20,756 bases of DNA from the NCBI GenBank assembly GCA_947311285.1, contig CAMZKS010000019.1, positions 1 to 20,756 of the forward strand, read 5' to 3'. Below are positions 1 through 6,462 of this stretch, piece after piece; within the stretch, counting starts at the first letter, position 1; every line of letters begins with the position of its first letter. Made by a program: the position numbers and the translations under genes. The notes beneath the pieces are model-generated. The model saw only the letters and a list, made by a program, of their open reading frames with translations. It had not been told where the DNA came from and did no database searches. The stretch comes from an uncultured bacterium (GTDB taxonomy: Bacteria > Patescibacteriota > Gracilibacteria > UBA4473).

Positions 1-540
1 AGTTGGATGCAGCCCTTCTTTGCTTATGCCAAAAGGTATCAAATCGCACATTTGCCAGCTGACGGTTATTACTTGCCTTCAAAATCACTTAGCAGGCGAG
101 AGGTAGCTCTTATGACGTACCGGCAACTTCGAATTTTTCACGGCACTAAAGAAACAAAGCTACTGGTTGAGTTACAAGGTTCTATTCAACAGTTCTTAGA
201 ACTCGTACGGCACGGGAAAACAGCCGAAGCAGAGTTTCAAGTCTACAATATTATGGCCATCAATGACAAAATCCTGCGAAGCCACAATAATGAAGATGCC
301 ATTGCCGCCCTGGCTATTTCTCGATCGATGGAGCACCTAAGTGACAGCTTAAGATATTTCAAATACGGTAAAAACCTACGAGGCATTTCCGAATTACACT
401 TAGCGCTTAAACAAGCCGAACGCGCGGAAACAAAATCAATTACCATGGCCCCTTTTGCGAGCGAGTTAGCCCAAATTATTGGCGAAAGTTTATTGGCTTA
501 TACGCAACCAAGTTTGGGGAGTTTTACTTTGAACGATTAA
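1..540 (+). CDS. SLH-domain protein, C-terminal part (5' truncated by window edge)
   Basis: The frame is open from base 1, so the ATG at 7 is probably internal and the gene starts upstream of the window. The first ~45 residues look like the end of an S-layer homology repeat: an aromatic-rich WMQPFFAYAKRY start, a P-A-D-G-Y-Y-L-P turn, then a SRREVALMTYR helix equivalent to the usual 'TRAE-hhhhhhR' helix. SLH domains anchor proteins to cell-wall polymers, so an exported surface protein is likely. The remaining ~130 residues are helical and charged, with no domain I recognise. The gene ends in TAA just before the promoter of the proline operon. SLH call fairly sure; overall function unknown. 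Confidence 0.7.
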   Translation, partial: SWMQPFFAYAKRYQIAHLPADGYYLPSKSLSRREVALMTYRQLRIFHGTKETKLLVELQGSIQQFLELVRHGKTAEAEFQVYNIMAINDKILRSHNNEDAIAALAISRSMEHLSDSLRYFKYGKNLRGISELHLALKQAERAETKSITMAPFASELAQIIGESLLAYTQPSLGSFTLND

Positions 541-548
541 ACACGAAT

Positions 549-576
549 TTGACAACCTCTAAATTTCTCCTATCGT
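549..576 (+). promoter_or_regulatory. Promoter of the proline leader/proBCA operon
   Basis: A perfect -35 box TTGACA (549-554), a 16-nt spacer and a -10-like TATCGT (571-576). The start point would fall at about 581-583, at or next to the ATG of the leader peptide (581), so the leader mRNA may have almost no 5' UTR. The -35 is strong and the -10 matches at 4 of 6 positions. Confidence 0.55.
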
Positions 577-580
577 GAAT

Positions 581-634
581 ATGCAAATGCAAACTACTGT
601 TTTAGTTTCCACTCCCCAACCACCGCTTAGCTAA
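581..634 (+). CDS. Proline-codon leader peptide of the proBCA attenuator
   Basis: A 17-codon ORF, MQMQTTVLVSTPQPPLS, ending in TAA. Proline codons lie at 614-616, 620-622 and 623-625 (CCC, CCA, CCG), directly over region 1 of an attenuator and just ahead of three proline-biosynthesis genes. An alternative in-frame start is at 587. It is too short for ordinary gene calling. The role is inferred: ribosomes stall at the Pro codons when charged tRNA-Pro is scarce and choose between the downstream RNA folds. The peptide itself probably has no function. Confidence 0.8.
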   Translation: MQMQTTVLVSTPQPPLS

Positions 635-708
635 GCGAGTGATTTTTGAGTATAACCAAAAACAGAAATTACCTTCACTCGCTCTAAAATACTAGAACGA
701 GTTTTTTT
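621..708 (+). promoter_or_regulatory. Ribosome-dependent proline attenuator (1:2, 2:3, 3:4 folds)
   Basis: Three mutually exclusive helices can be read off. 1:2: 621-628 pairs with 633-641 (8 bp, one bulged A638), overlapping the last Pro codons and the stop codon. 2:3 antiterminator: 634-642 pairs with 675-683, nine perfect base pairs, with an inner TTTTTG/CAAAAA helix (643-648 with 657-662). 3:4 terminator: 677-686 pairs with 693-702 (one mismatch) followed by a T-run. A ribosome stalled on Pro codons leaves most or all of region 2 free and favours antitermination; one that reaches the stop codon covers region 2 and allows termination. This is trp-leader logic. Pairings are seen directly; the function is inferred. 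Confidence 0.82.
677..708 (+). terminator. Attenuator terminator upstream of proB
   Basis: Stem ACTCG-C-TCTA / TAGA-A-CGAGT (677-686 with 693-702, one C/A mismatch), six-base loop, then T-tract to 708. It ends 12 nt before the proB ATG, so when it forms it would stop transcription before the whole proBCA operon. Confidence 0.78.
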
Positions 709-720
709 ATATAAAACATC

Positions 721-1503
721 ATGCAAAAACTAATAACGGTCATTAAATATGGTACAGCCGTGCTAACTATTCAAAATTTCGAAGGGCAGAACTTAATAGA
801 TGCCAATACGTTGGCCCAACATGGTCATATTATTAATACTTATAAATCTCCTGTGGTCGTGGTTAGCTCTGGCGCAGTGGGCATTGGTAAATCGCTCATT
901 AAAAACCGAGCCATTTGTGCTGATCCTACTACGGCTAAACGCCTACTGGCAGAAATTGGACAACCTTACTTAGTTGAAGCCTGGAAAAGCAATATGCCCG
1001 ACAAAATAGTGTTACAAAAATTAGTAACCTATGCTGATTTAGAAAGAGAAACGTCTACGAACACAATCAAAGCCGCGCTAGAAAACAGCTTTTTATATAT
1101 TTTTAACTTTAACGATGGTGTGGATGATGCGGAACTTAAAGAGGACAAAGACCACACCTTTGGTGACAACGACCAACTAGCCACTGTTGTGGCCAAAACC
1201 TGCACCCCATTAACACAACAATGCCGACTCATTTTTAATACAAGCTCTGACGGTTTTATCAACAAAGACACACAACAAGTAATGCCGCACCTATCTTTAT
1301 CCGAATTATCTGAAGACTTTATTGCACATCACTGTGATGGAGTCTCTCGTGGTGGCACGGGTGGCATGGCCACAAAACTTTTTAATATTAAAGAAGCGCT
1401 GCAAAGTGGGACTCAAGAAGCTTGGATTATTAATGGCAAAAAACCAGAACAGCTACACACCATTCTTAATGGTGGCCATGCTGGAACAAAGGTAAATTTA
1501 TAA
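721..1503 (+). CDS. proB: Glutamate 5-kinase, PUA-less form
   Basis: Phosphorylates L-glutamate to gamma-glutamyl phosphate, the first step of proline synthesis. The 260-residue product is an amino-acid-kinase domain: a K-Y-G-T-A motif near the N-terminus (family KxGSS), VSSGAVGIG near residues 42-50, and NFNDGVD followed by FGDNDQLA, matching the family's ENDxV...FGDNDxLSA. The C-terminal PUA domain of enterobacterial ProB (about 367 residues) is absent; short forms are known in other bacteria. The sequence is divergent, but proC and proA follow directly. The ATG at 721 lies 12 nt after the attenuator T-tract, and no Shine-Dalgarno sequence is obvious. Confidence 0.88.
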   Translation: MQKLITVIKYGTAVLTIQNFEGQNLIDANTLAQHGHIINTYKSPVVVVSSGAVGIGKSLIKNRAICADPTTAKRLLAEIGQPYLVEAWKSNMPDKIVLQKLVTYADLERETSTNTIKAALENSFLYIFNFNDGVDDAELKEDKDHTFGDNDQLATVVAKTCTPLTQQCRLIFNTSSDGFINKDTQQVMPHLSLSELSEDFIAHHCDGVSRGGTGGMATKLFNIKEALQSGTQEAWIINGKKPEQLHTILNGGHAGTKVNL

Positions 1504-1506
1504 ATT

Positions 1507-2265
1507 ATGAAAAAATTAATAATCATTGGCTTCGGCAATATGGGACAAGCTTTTTATCAAGGCCTAAAGAGCAAACCAAATTTTGAAATAACGGGACAAG
1601 ACAAAAACCCTGAAAAATTAACAACTGTTGGCTTAAAAACAGCCACAGAGGCAGACTTAGGTGAGGCTGATTACTTGATTCTTGCTATTAAACCTCAAGG
1701 TTTAGCTGATTTTGAAATTTCAAATCTCTCACCGAAAACAATTGTTATTTCTATTCTAGCAGGAACAAGTTTGGAGCAACTTTCAAATAAATTCAAGAAC
1801 AATAAAATTGTTCGATGCATGCCAAACCTCGCCATTAAAAATTTAAATGGGGTCACAGGTTGGTACGGTATAAATTTAACTAAAGACGAACAAGACACAC
1901 TTAATTCTATTTTCGAGTGTCTAGGCACGTCCATACCGCTTAAAAGCGAAGTCATGCTTGATTCACTCACTCTTATTTCTGGTTCTGGCCCAGGATACAT
2001 AGCCTACATTGCTAACTTATTAGAACGCGAAGCCGTTAGTTTAGGGTTTTCGGATTCAGAAGCAAAGATTATTACCACTCAAACTTTAGTCGGTACAACT
2101 ACTTTATTACAGCAGCAAAGTTCTGTGAGTTTAGTGAATCAAGTTTCAAGTAAAAACGGAGTCACTGAAGCGATTACCAATAGTTTAGCCCAAGCCCAAT
2201 TACCCGAAATAATGCACCAAGCCTTAGAGTCCGGACTAAAAAAAATTAACGACCTAAAAAAATAA
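1507..2265 (+). CDS. proC: Pyrroline-5-carboxylate reductase
   Basis: Reduces 1-pyrroline-5-carboxylate to L-proline with NAD(P)H, the last step of the pathway. The N-terminal Rossmann motif GFGNMG is at residues 8-13, followed by AIKPQ, a SILAGTS segment, the RCMPN motif and ISGSGPGY of the dimerisation domain. Near the C-terminus QVSSKNGVTEA replaces the usual SPGGTT-like loop. Length 252 is slightly short for the family (about 260-275). It begins 3 nt after the proB stop and ends 2 nt before proA, so the three genes are one transcription unit under the proline attenuator. Confidence 0.93.
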   Translation: MKKLIIIGFGNMGQAFYQGLKSKPNFEITGQDKNPEKLTTVGLKTATEADLGEADYLILAIKPQGLADFEISNLSPKTIVISILAGTSLEQLSNKFKNNKIVRCMPNLAIKNLNGVTGWYGINLTKDEQDTLNSIFECLGTSIPLKSEVMLDSLTLISGSGPGYIAYIANLLEREAVSLGFSDSEAKIITTQTLVGTTTLLQQQSSVSLVNQVSSKNGVTEAITNSLAQAQLPEIMHQALESGLKKINDLKK

Positions 2266-2267
2266 CC

Positions 2268-3509
2268 ATGCAAAACGATTTAAAAAAACTATGCGGAAGC
2301 CAAACAGATTTAATTCAACTTTCACCAACGACTATCAACCAAGTTCTAGTTGATTTAGCCTCACAGTTACAGAGCCAGTCTGGCTCAATTCTGCAGGCTA
2401 ATCAGAAGGATCTCGATAAGATGGATATTAACGATCCAAAGTATGATCGGCTCAAACTAACTCCCGACCGAATAAAAGACATGTCCGAAGGGCTGAAAAA
2501 GATCGCTGAATTAAAATCCCCTATTGAAAATATTATTGAGCAAAAAGTTTTAAAAAACGGTTTAGAAGTTTCACGTTCCCGAGTGCCTATTGGCGTTATT
2601 GGTATGATTTATGAAGCACGGCCAAACGTGACCACGGACGCTTTTGGCATCGCTTTTAAAACACAAAATGCCATCGCTCTTAAAGGCGGTTCTGATGCAC
2701 AAAAAACCAATGAATGTGTATTTAAAATTATTCAAAGCACCTTAATTCAAAATGATCTAAACCCAAATATGGTTTATTTACTACGGCCAGAACGTGCGGC
2801 CACTAAAGACTTGCTGGAAGCCGTCGACTATATTGATGTTATTATTCCTCGAGGCAGCCAAGGCTTAATTCAATTTGTACGTGACCACGCCAAAGTCCCC
2901 GTTATTGAAACTGGGGCTGGTATTGTTCATACCTACTGGGATAAAAGCGGACGAGTCGACTACGCTCAAAAAATAATACGATCCGCCAAAACAAGACGCC
3001 CGAGTGTCTGTAATTCGCTCGACACACTACTGGTACACGAAAGCAACTTAAACAATTTAAACCAAGTTATAGCGCCCCTTAAAGAACAAAATGTAGAAAT
3101 TTTTGCAGATGAATCTAGTTACAAAACTTTAGAAAACCAGTATCCAAATAACTTATTAAAAAAAGCTAACTCAGAACACTTTGGGACTGAGTTTTTAGAT
3201 TTCAAGCTCAGTATTAAAACGGTCAACAACCTTGAAAAGGCTCTTGTCCACATTGCTCAGCACTCATCAAAGCATAGTGAATCTATTATTAGTGAAAATA
3301 AAAAACGAACTGATATTTTTTTAAAACTCGTCGATGCGGCTTGCGTGTTTCATAACACTGAAACCGGCTTTAGCGATGGTGAACAATTAGAACTTGGAGC
3401 CGAAATTGGAATCTCTACTCAAAAATTACACGCTCGAGGCCCAATGGCATTAGAAGCTATGACCAGCTATAAATGGATTATTAAGGGCGATGGTCAAACT
3501 AGAATTTAA
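2268..3509 (+). CDS. proA: Glutamate-5-semialdehyde dehydrogenase (gamma-glutamyl phosphate reductase)
   Basis: Reduces gamma-glutamyl phosphate to glutamate-5-semialdehyde, which cyclises to the ProC substrate. Family blocks are clear: VPIGVIGMIYEARPNVT, ALKGGSDA, IIPRGSQGLI, and RRPSVCNSLDTLLVH with the catalytic cysteine. The C-terminal part has HSSKHSESII and the conserved FSDGEQLELGAEIGISTQKLHARGP-type region. Length 413 is normal. It is the last gene of proBCA. No clear terminator follows; the argS promoter begins 5 nt downstream, so read-through would meet the first arginine attenuator. Confidence 0.96.
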   Translation: MQNDLKKLCGSQTDLIQLSPTTINQVLVDLASQLQSQSGSILQANQKDLDKMDINDPKYDRLKLTPDRIKDMSEGLKKIAELKSPIENIIEQKVLKNGLEVSRSRVPIGVIGMIYEARPNVTTDAFGIAFKTQNAIALKGGSDAQKTNECVFKIIQSTLIQNDLNPNMVYLLRPERAATKDLLEAVDYIDVIIPRGSQGLIQFVRDHAKVPVIETGAGIVHTYWDKSGRVDYAQKIIRSAKTRRPSVCNSLDTLLVHESNLNNLNQVIAPLKEQNVEIFADESSYKTLENQYPNNLLKKANSEHFGTEFLDFKLSIKTVNNLEKALVHIAQHSSKHSESIISENKKRTDIFLKLVDAACVFHNTETGFSDGEQLELGAEIGISTQKLHARGPMALEAMTSYKWIIKGDGQTRI

Positions 3510-3513
3510 AAAA

Positions 3514-3542
3514 TTGACTCTTAATTCCATAATGAATAATAT
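3514..3542 (+). promoter_or_regulatory. Promoter of the argS leader region
   Basis: TTGACT (3514-3519), 17-nt spacer, TAATAT (3537-3542). The start point would fall near 3549, just before or at the ATG (3552) of the first Arg leader peptide, which resembles the proline leader. Moderate matches to sigma-70 boxes. Confidence 0.45.
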
Positions 3543-3551
3543 TTGAAACAG

Positions 3552-3599
3552 ATGTTAACACAAACGGTTGTTTCTAATCGTCGTCGCCGTCCCTCTTAG
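3552..3599 (+). CDS. Arginine-codon leader peptide 1
   Basis: A 15-codon ORF, MLTQTVVSNRRRRPS, ending in TAG. Four consecutive Arg codons (CGT CGT CGC CGT, 3579-3590) lie just before and over region 1 of an attenuator hairpin. It lies upstream of arginyl-tRNA synthetase. This is the expected layout for a leader peptide that senses charged tRNA-Arg. It is too short for standard gene finders; the peptide itself is probably functionless. Confidence 0.8.
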   Translation: MLTQTVVSNRRRRPS

Positions 3600-3664
3600 C
3601 GGGATGGGAATTTTTATATTTAAAAACTTTCAACCGCTCAAGTACCTTACTGCGGTATTTTTTT
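3587..3664 (+). promoter_or_regulatory. Arginine attenuator 1 (1:2, 2:3, 3:4 folds)
   Basis: 1:2: CCGTCCC (3587-3593) pairs with GGGATGG (3601-3607), seven pairs including one G-U, covering the last Arg codon. 2:3 antiterminator: AGCGG (3598-3602) with CCGCT (3634-3638), continued by GGGA (3606-3609) with TTTC (3628-3631) and TTTTTA (3611-3616) with TAAAAA (3621-3626), forming one long interrupted hairpin. 3:4: terminator at 3633-3656 plus a T-tract. Regions 2 and 3 are shared between alternatives, so only one state can form. Stalling at Arg codons frees region 2. Pairings are seen; the regulatory outcome is inferred. Confidence 0.78.
3633..3664 (+). terminator. Terminator of arginine attenuator 1
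   Basis: ACCGC (3633-3637) with GCGGT (3652-3656), extended inside by AGTA/TACT (3641-3644 with 3648-3651) around a three-base loop and a 3-nt bulge, followed by A and seven T (3658-3664). Confidence 0.7.
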
Positions 3665-3709
3665 GTGAAAAACTTTAGCCTCTACAGACATCTCTCTAAA
3701 CTTTAAATT

Positions 3710-3766
3710 ATGACCTATCCTAAACTTTACCTTCATAACCGTCGCCGCCGCTATCGCCGGAGGTGA
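3710..3766 (+). CDS. Arginine-codon leader peptide 2
   Basis: An 18-codon ORF, MTYPKLYLHNRRRRYRRR, ending in TGA. Seven of its last eight codons are Arg (CGT CGC CGC CGC, Tyr, CGC CGG AGG; 3740-3751 and 3755-3763), a density hard to explain by chance. It lies upstream of argS and downstream of the first Arg attenuator. It samples five different Arg codons, including CGG and AGG, so it could sense several tRNA-Arg species. A weak TAAACT (3697-3702) sits exactly 7 nt before the ATG, so a separate leaderless promoter is possible. Confidence 0.83.
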   Translation: MTYPKLYLHNRRRRYRRR

Positions 3767-3832
3767 TTTTTTGTGCAAATTTTTTATTCACAAATCACTT
3801 CTCTGCTTTAACGCCCTGAAGTGATTTTTTTT
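3727..3832 (+). promoter_or_regulatory. Arginine attenuator 2 (antiterminator versus terminator)
   Basis: 2:3 antiterminator: 3760-3766 with 3795-3801 and 3770-3775 with 3789-3794, 13 pairs (one G-U) with a three-T bulge. 3:4 terminator: 3792-3801 with 3818-3827 plus T-tract. Both use region 3 (3792-3801), so they exclude each other. A weaker 1:2 helix can form between 3727-3733 and 3760-3766 with wobble pairs. A ribosome stalled at the first four Arg codons leaves most or all of region 2 open; one at the TGA (3764) covers it and lets the terminator form. Stalling in the second Arg cluster would partly mask region 2, which could sharpen the response. Confidence 0.75.
3792..3832 (+). terminator. 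Terminator of arginine attenuator 2
   Basis: AAATCACTTC (3792-3801) pairs perfectly with GAAGTGATTT (3818-3827), 16-base loop, within a run of eight T (3825-3832). It lies 12 nt before the ATG at 3845. Confidence 0.82.
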
Positions 3833-3844
3833 ATTATTACCCTC

Positions 3845-4024
3845 ATGACACATTACAAAACCGGAGACACTTTACTCCTTTACGGAGAAGCCGTTGTTAT
3901 CAACAAAGTAGAAACGCTCGACACTACCACTCTTATTTTTTGGCACAGCCAATCTGGACCACTAAGTGGCTTAAAAATTGTTACGCCACAATTTAAAAAA
4001 AATTTAATCCTTGGGCAAACATGA
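3845..4024 (+). CDS. Small hypothetical protein co-transcribed with argS
   Basis: A 59-residue product starting MTHYKTGDTLLLYGEAVV. An in-frame GTG at 3821 would put translation inside the attenuator terminator stem, so the ATG at 3845 is preferred. The sequence alternates short hydrophobic strands with turns (KTGDTLLLYGEAVVINKVE, TTLIFWHS) and resembles a small beta-barrel or SH3-like fold; no family is recognised and no function is claimed. Its stop overlaps the start of the next small ORF (ATGA, 4021-4024). It is the first gene behind both Arg attenuators, so it should be controlled together with argS. Confidence 0.6.
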   Translation: MTHYKTGDTLLLYGEAVVINKVETLDTTTLIFWHSQSGPLSGLKIVTPQFKKNLILGQT

Positions 4025-4095
4025 AAATCTCAAAAATACTCCCTACCGGAAATTTAGAGTTAGATAGATTGGAGGAAAAATTAAAAAAACTTTAA
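4021..4095 (+). CDS. Possible 24-residue peptide between the small ORF and argS
   Basis: ATG overlaps the previous stop (ATGA), then 24 codons, MKISKILPTGNLELDRLEEK plus KLKKL-like ending, and TAA 10 nt before the argS ATG. The charged, leucine-spaced C-terminal half could be one amphipathic helix. The overlap suggests translational coupling into argS. No homolog known to me; it may only be a coupling ORF. Confidence 0.35.
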   Translation: MKISKILPTGNLELDRLEEKLKKL

Positions 4096-4105
4096 AATCA
4101 GCCCG

Positions 4106-5827
4106 ATGCAACAACAAGTAATCGATTACCTTTCAAAAAACTGGAGCACTGATAACGCTTCTAAAATAATATTTTCTCCCGTTCCCAAGGGACAAAGCGG
4201 TGATCTAGCCATGCAATTTTTTGCACTGACCAAGGAACTAAAGCAATCCCCTATCGAAATTGGAGTTGCGGTCTCTAGTGTTTTAAAAGGTTTTGATTTA
4301 ATTGAGAAAACGACACAATCTGGCCCCTACTTAAACCTATTTTTCTCTAAAGCCGCTTTCTTTGAAAACGTGTTTGCAACACCGCTTAAAACAGACTTAT
4401 TAGCGGGCCAAAAAGTCGTTTTCGAGTTCTCTGGCCCCAACACGAATAAACCTTTACACCTCGGGCATATGCGTAATCATGCGCTTGGTATTTCTGTTAC
4501 CAACATAATGGAAGCCGCCGGAGCGGATATGCACCGAGTAAATATCATCAATGACCGCGGAGTTCACATTTGTAAGTCTATGCTGGCGTACCAGCGGTGG
4601 GGAAACAATGAAACCCCTGAACAAACGGGAGAGAAATCAGACGCGTTTGTGGGGCGGTATTATGTAAAATTTGACCAAGAGTCTAAAAAAGATGAAAGCC
4701 TGAACGACGAAGTTCAAACAATGCTGCAGCAATGGGAAGCGGGCGAACCTGCGATTCGTGCTATTTGGGAAAAAATGAACCGATGGACTTTAGAAGGACA
4801 TCAAGTTACTTACGACCGACAAGGTGTGGTGTTTGAAAAAGTTTACCGCGAATCAGACTACTATCTTGAAGGGAAAGACATCGCCCAAATGGGACTTGAA
4901 AAAGGAATTTTCGAAACCCGAGAAGACGGCGCCGTTGTTATTAATTTTGAAGACGAACAACTAGGACAAAAAGTTATTTTGCGATCAGACGGAACGTCTA
5001 TTTATCTGACTCAAGACTTAGCCGTAGCTGTAAATCGTGACAAAGATTTTAACCATCCAGATTTAATGGTTTACACGACCGCCAGTGAACAGAATTACCA
5101 TTTCCAAGTTTTATTTGAATGCCTAGATCTACTCGGCATTATGTCAGGTAAAAAGTGTTATCATCTAAACTATGGCTTGGTACACTTGCCGGATGGCCGT
5201 ATGAAGTCACGCGAAGGCACCGTCGTTGATGCCGATAATCTTATGGATGAACTACAGTCACTCGTATCTACTAAAATGAAAGAAAATCACGAAGTTGATG
5301 CACTACCTGACACAGAAATCGAAACGATTTCAGATCAAGTACAAAATGCCGCGTGGAAATTCTTTCTACTCCGAACCTCCCCTAATAAAGCGATTACCTT
5401 TGATGCTAAAAAATCGATTGATTTTCATGGCGCCACCGGGCCATACCTACAATATGCTGGGGTTCGAATTAAATCTATTTTAGCCAAAGCAGAAACGTGC
5501 GGAATTGAGTTCGAACTCGACTCAACAGCGAACGTTCAGAGTTCGAACTCTGACGCTCTTGGTGAAGCCGAAAAAACACTCGGTGTGAAAATTTTAGAAT
5601 GGCCGGCGACACTAAATCGAGCTGCCGAAAACAAAAACCCTACCTATGTGGTTACATACTTACTGGAATTGGCTCAAGCTTGGTCTAGTTTTTATGCTGA
5701 TAACTCGGTACTTAAAGCGGAAACAAAAGAACTTCAACAAGCTCGTTTAGCTTTAGCCACAAAGGTGCTTGAAGTAATAGAAGCCGGTTTAAACGTACTT
5801 GGCATTGACGTTCCAGAAAGAATGTAA
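4106..5827 (+). CDS. argS: Arginyl-tRNA synthetase
   Basis: Class I synthetase that charges tRNA-Arg with arginine using ATP. The N-terminal Add1-like domain occupies about residues 1-95. The HIGH-type signature is HLGH (118-121), preceded by SGPNTNKP. The KMSKS counterpart is MKSREGTV (from 366). The C-terminal anticodon-binding domain contains TGPYLQYAGVRIKSIL and ends in the typical VLGIDVPERM, equivalent to 'LLGIxxPExM'. Length 573 is normal. It lies behind two tandem attenuators whose leader peptides are rich in Arg codons, so its expression is probably raised when charged tRNA-Arg is low. Confidence 0.97.
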   Translation: MQQQVIDYLSKNWSTDNASKIIFSPVPKGQSGDLAMQFFALTKELKQSPIEIGVAVSSVLKGFDLIEKTTQSGPYLNLFFSKAAFFENVFATPLKTDLLAGQKVVFEFSGPNTNKPLHLGHMRNHALGISVTNIMEAAGADMHRVNIINDRGVHICKSMLAYQRWGNNETPEQTGEKSDAFVGRYYVKFDQESKKDESLNDEVQTMLQQWEAGEPAIRAIWEKMNRWTLEGHQVTYDRQGVVFEKVYRESDYYLEGKDIAQMGLEKGIFETREDGAVVINFEDEQLGQKVILRSDGTSIYLTQDLAVAVNRDKDFNHPDLMVYTTASEQNYHFQVLFECLDLLGIMSGKKCYHLNYGLVHLPDGRMKSREGTVVDADNLMDELQSLVSTKMKENHEVDALPDTEIETISDQVQNAAWKFFLLRTSPNKAITFDAKKSIDFHGATGPYLQYAGVRIKSILAKAETCGIEFELDSTANVQSSNSDALGEAEKTLGVKILEWPATLNRAAENKNPTYVVTYLLELAQAWSSFYADNSVLKAETKELQQARLALATKVLEVIEAGLNVLGIDVPERM

Positions 5828-5842
5828 GTGACTCCGCCCAGC

Positions 5843-5879
5843 GGGATCTCAAACTATCCTCGCTATAGTCGAGGATCCC
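5843..5879 (+). repeat. Palindromic hairpin element between argS and lemA
   Basis: TCCTCG (5857-5862) pairs with CGAGGA (5870-5875) and an outer GGGAT (5843-5847) pairs with ATCCC (5875-5879). There is no T-tract, so it is not a typical intrinsic terminator. Its GGATCC-type ends recall the second half of the repeat at 19816-19892, but it is not a clear copy. Either a short dispersed palindrome or a structured mRNA 3' end. Confidence 0.45.
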
Positions 5880-5881
5880 AC

Positions 5882-5887
5882 TATAAT
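5882..5887 (+). promoter_or_regulatory. -10 box upstream of lemA
   Basis: A perfect TATAAT 22 nt before the lemA ATG, with no convincing -35 at normal spacing. It separates the lemA/DUF2207 unit from argS. Confidence 0.4.
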
Positions 5888-5909
5888 TAAACCTAACTAA
5901 TACATAAAT

Positions 5910-6461
5910 ATGGAAATTCTTCTCGTTCTTGGTGGCGCCATTGTAGTCCTTATCACAACCTTAGCGGGTTACTACAACCGTTTTATTAAACTTACAAACA
6001 AGGTTCAATCGGCTTGGTCTGACATTGATACCCACTTAAAAAAACGATACGACTTGATTCCGAACTTAGTCAGTACCATTAAAGGTTACGCCAGTCATGA
6101 AAAAGACACACTTGAGAATGTCGTTAAATTAAGAAACCAAGCCCAGAGTGCTTCTGGAACCAAAGACCAAGCCCAAGCAGAAACCATGCTGAGCGGCGCG
6201 CTTAAAAGCCTGTTTGCTTTATCAGAGGCTTATCCAGATTTGAAAGCCAATACGAATTTTTTAGAACTACAAAACACCCTTAAAAAGGTTGAAGATGATA
6301 TCAATCTAGCCCGACGATATTACAATGGATCGGTGCAAGCTTTTAATACGGCTATTCAAATGTTTCCCGCAAACTTACTAGCCAACCTGTTTGGCTTTAA
6401 AGATGCCGAATTTTTTGAAGCAGAGGTCGGTGAACGAGAAAACATTAGTACTGAATTCTAG
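5910..6461 (+). CDS. lemA: LemA family membrane-anchored protein
   Basis: 183 residues with one N-terminal membrane helix (residues ~3-22), then a long helical domain. The LemA signature is clear: YYNRFIKLTNKVQSAWSDID, followed by LKKRYDLIPNLVSTIKGYASHE and a later NLARRYYNGSVQAFNTAIQMFP. LemA proteins have an outside helical bundle and often sit beside TPM or DUF2207 proteins; their biochemical role is poorly known. Here a DUF2207 gene follows one base after the stop, so they form an operon. Confidence 0.93.
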   Translation: MEILLVLGGAIVVLITTLAGYYNRFIKLTNKVQSAWSDIDTHLKKRYDLIPNLVSTIKGYASHEKDTLENVVKLRNQAQSASGTKDQAQAETMLSGALKSLFALSEAYPDLKANTNFLELQNTLKKVEDDINLARRYYNGSVQAFNTAIQMFPANLLANLFGFKDAEFFEAEVGERENISTEF

Positions 6462-6462
6462 T

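Noticed and set aside
3821..3844. GTG start at 3821 for the small protein upstream of argS
   Set aside because: It lies inside the terminator stem and T-tract and adds only a low-complexity hydrophobic extension; ATG 3845 is preferred.
3514..4105. T-box or arginine riboswitch upstream of argS
   Set aside because: I see no T-box consensus sequence or specifier-loop layout, and the two Arg-rich short ORFs with alternative hairpins explain the region better as peptide-type attenuators.
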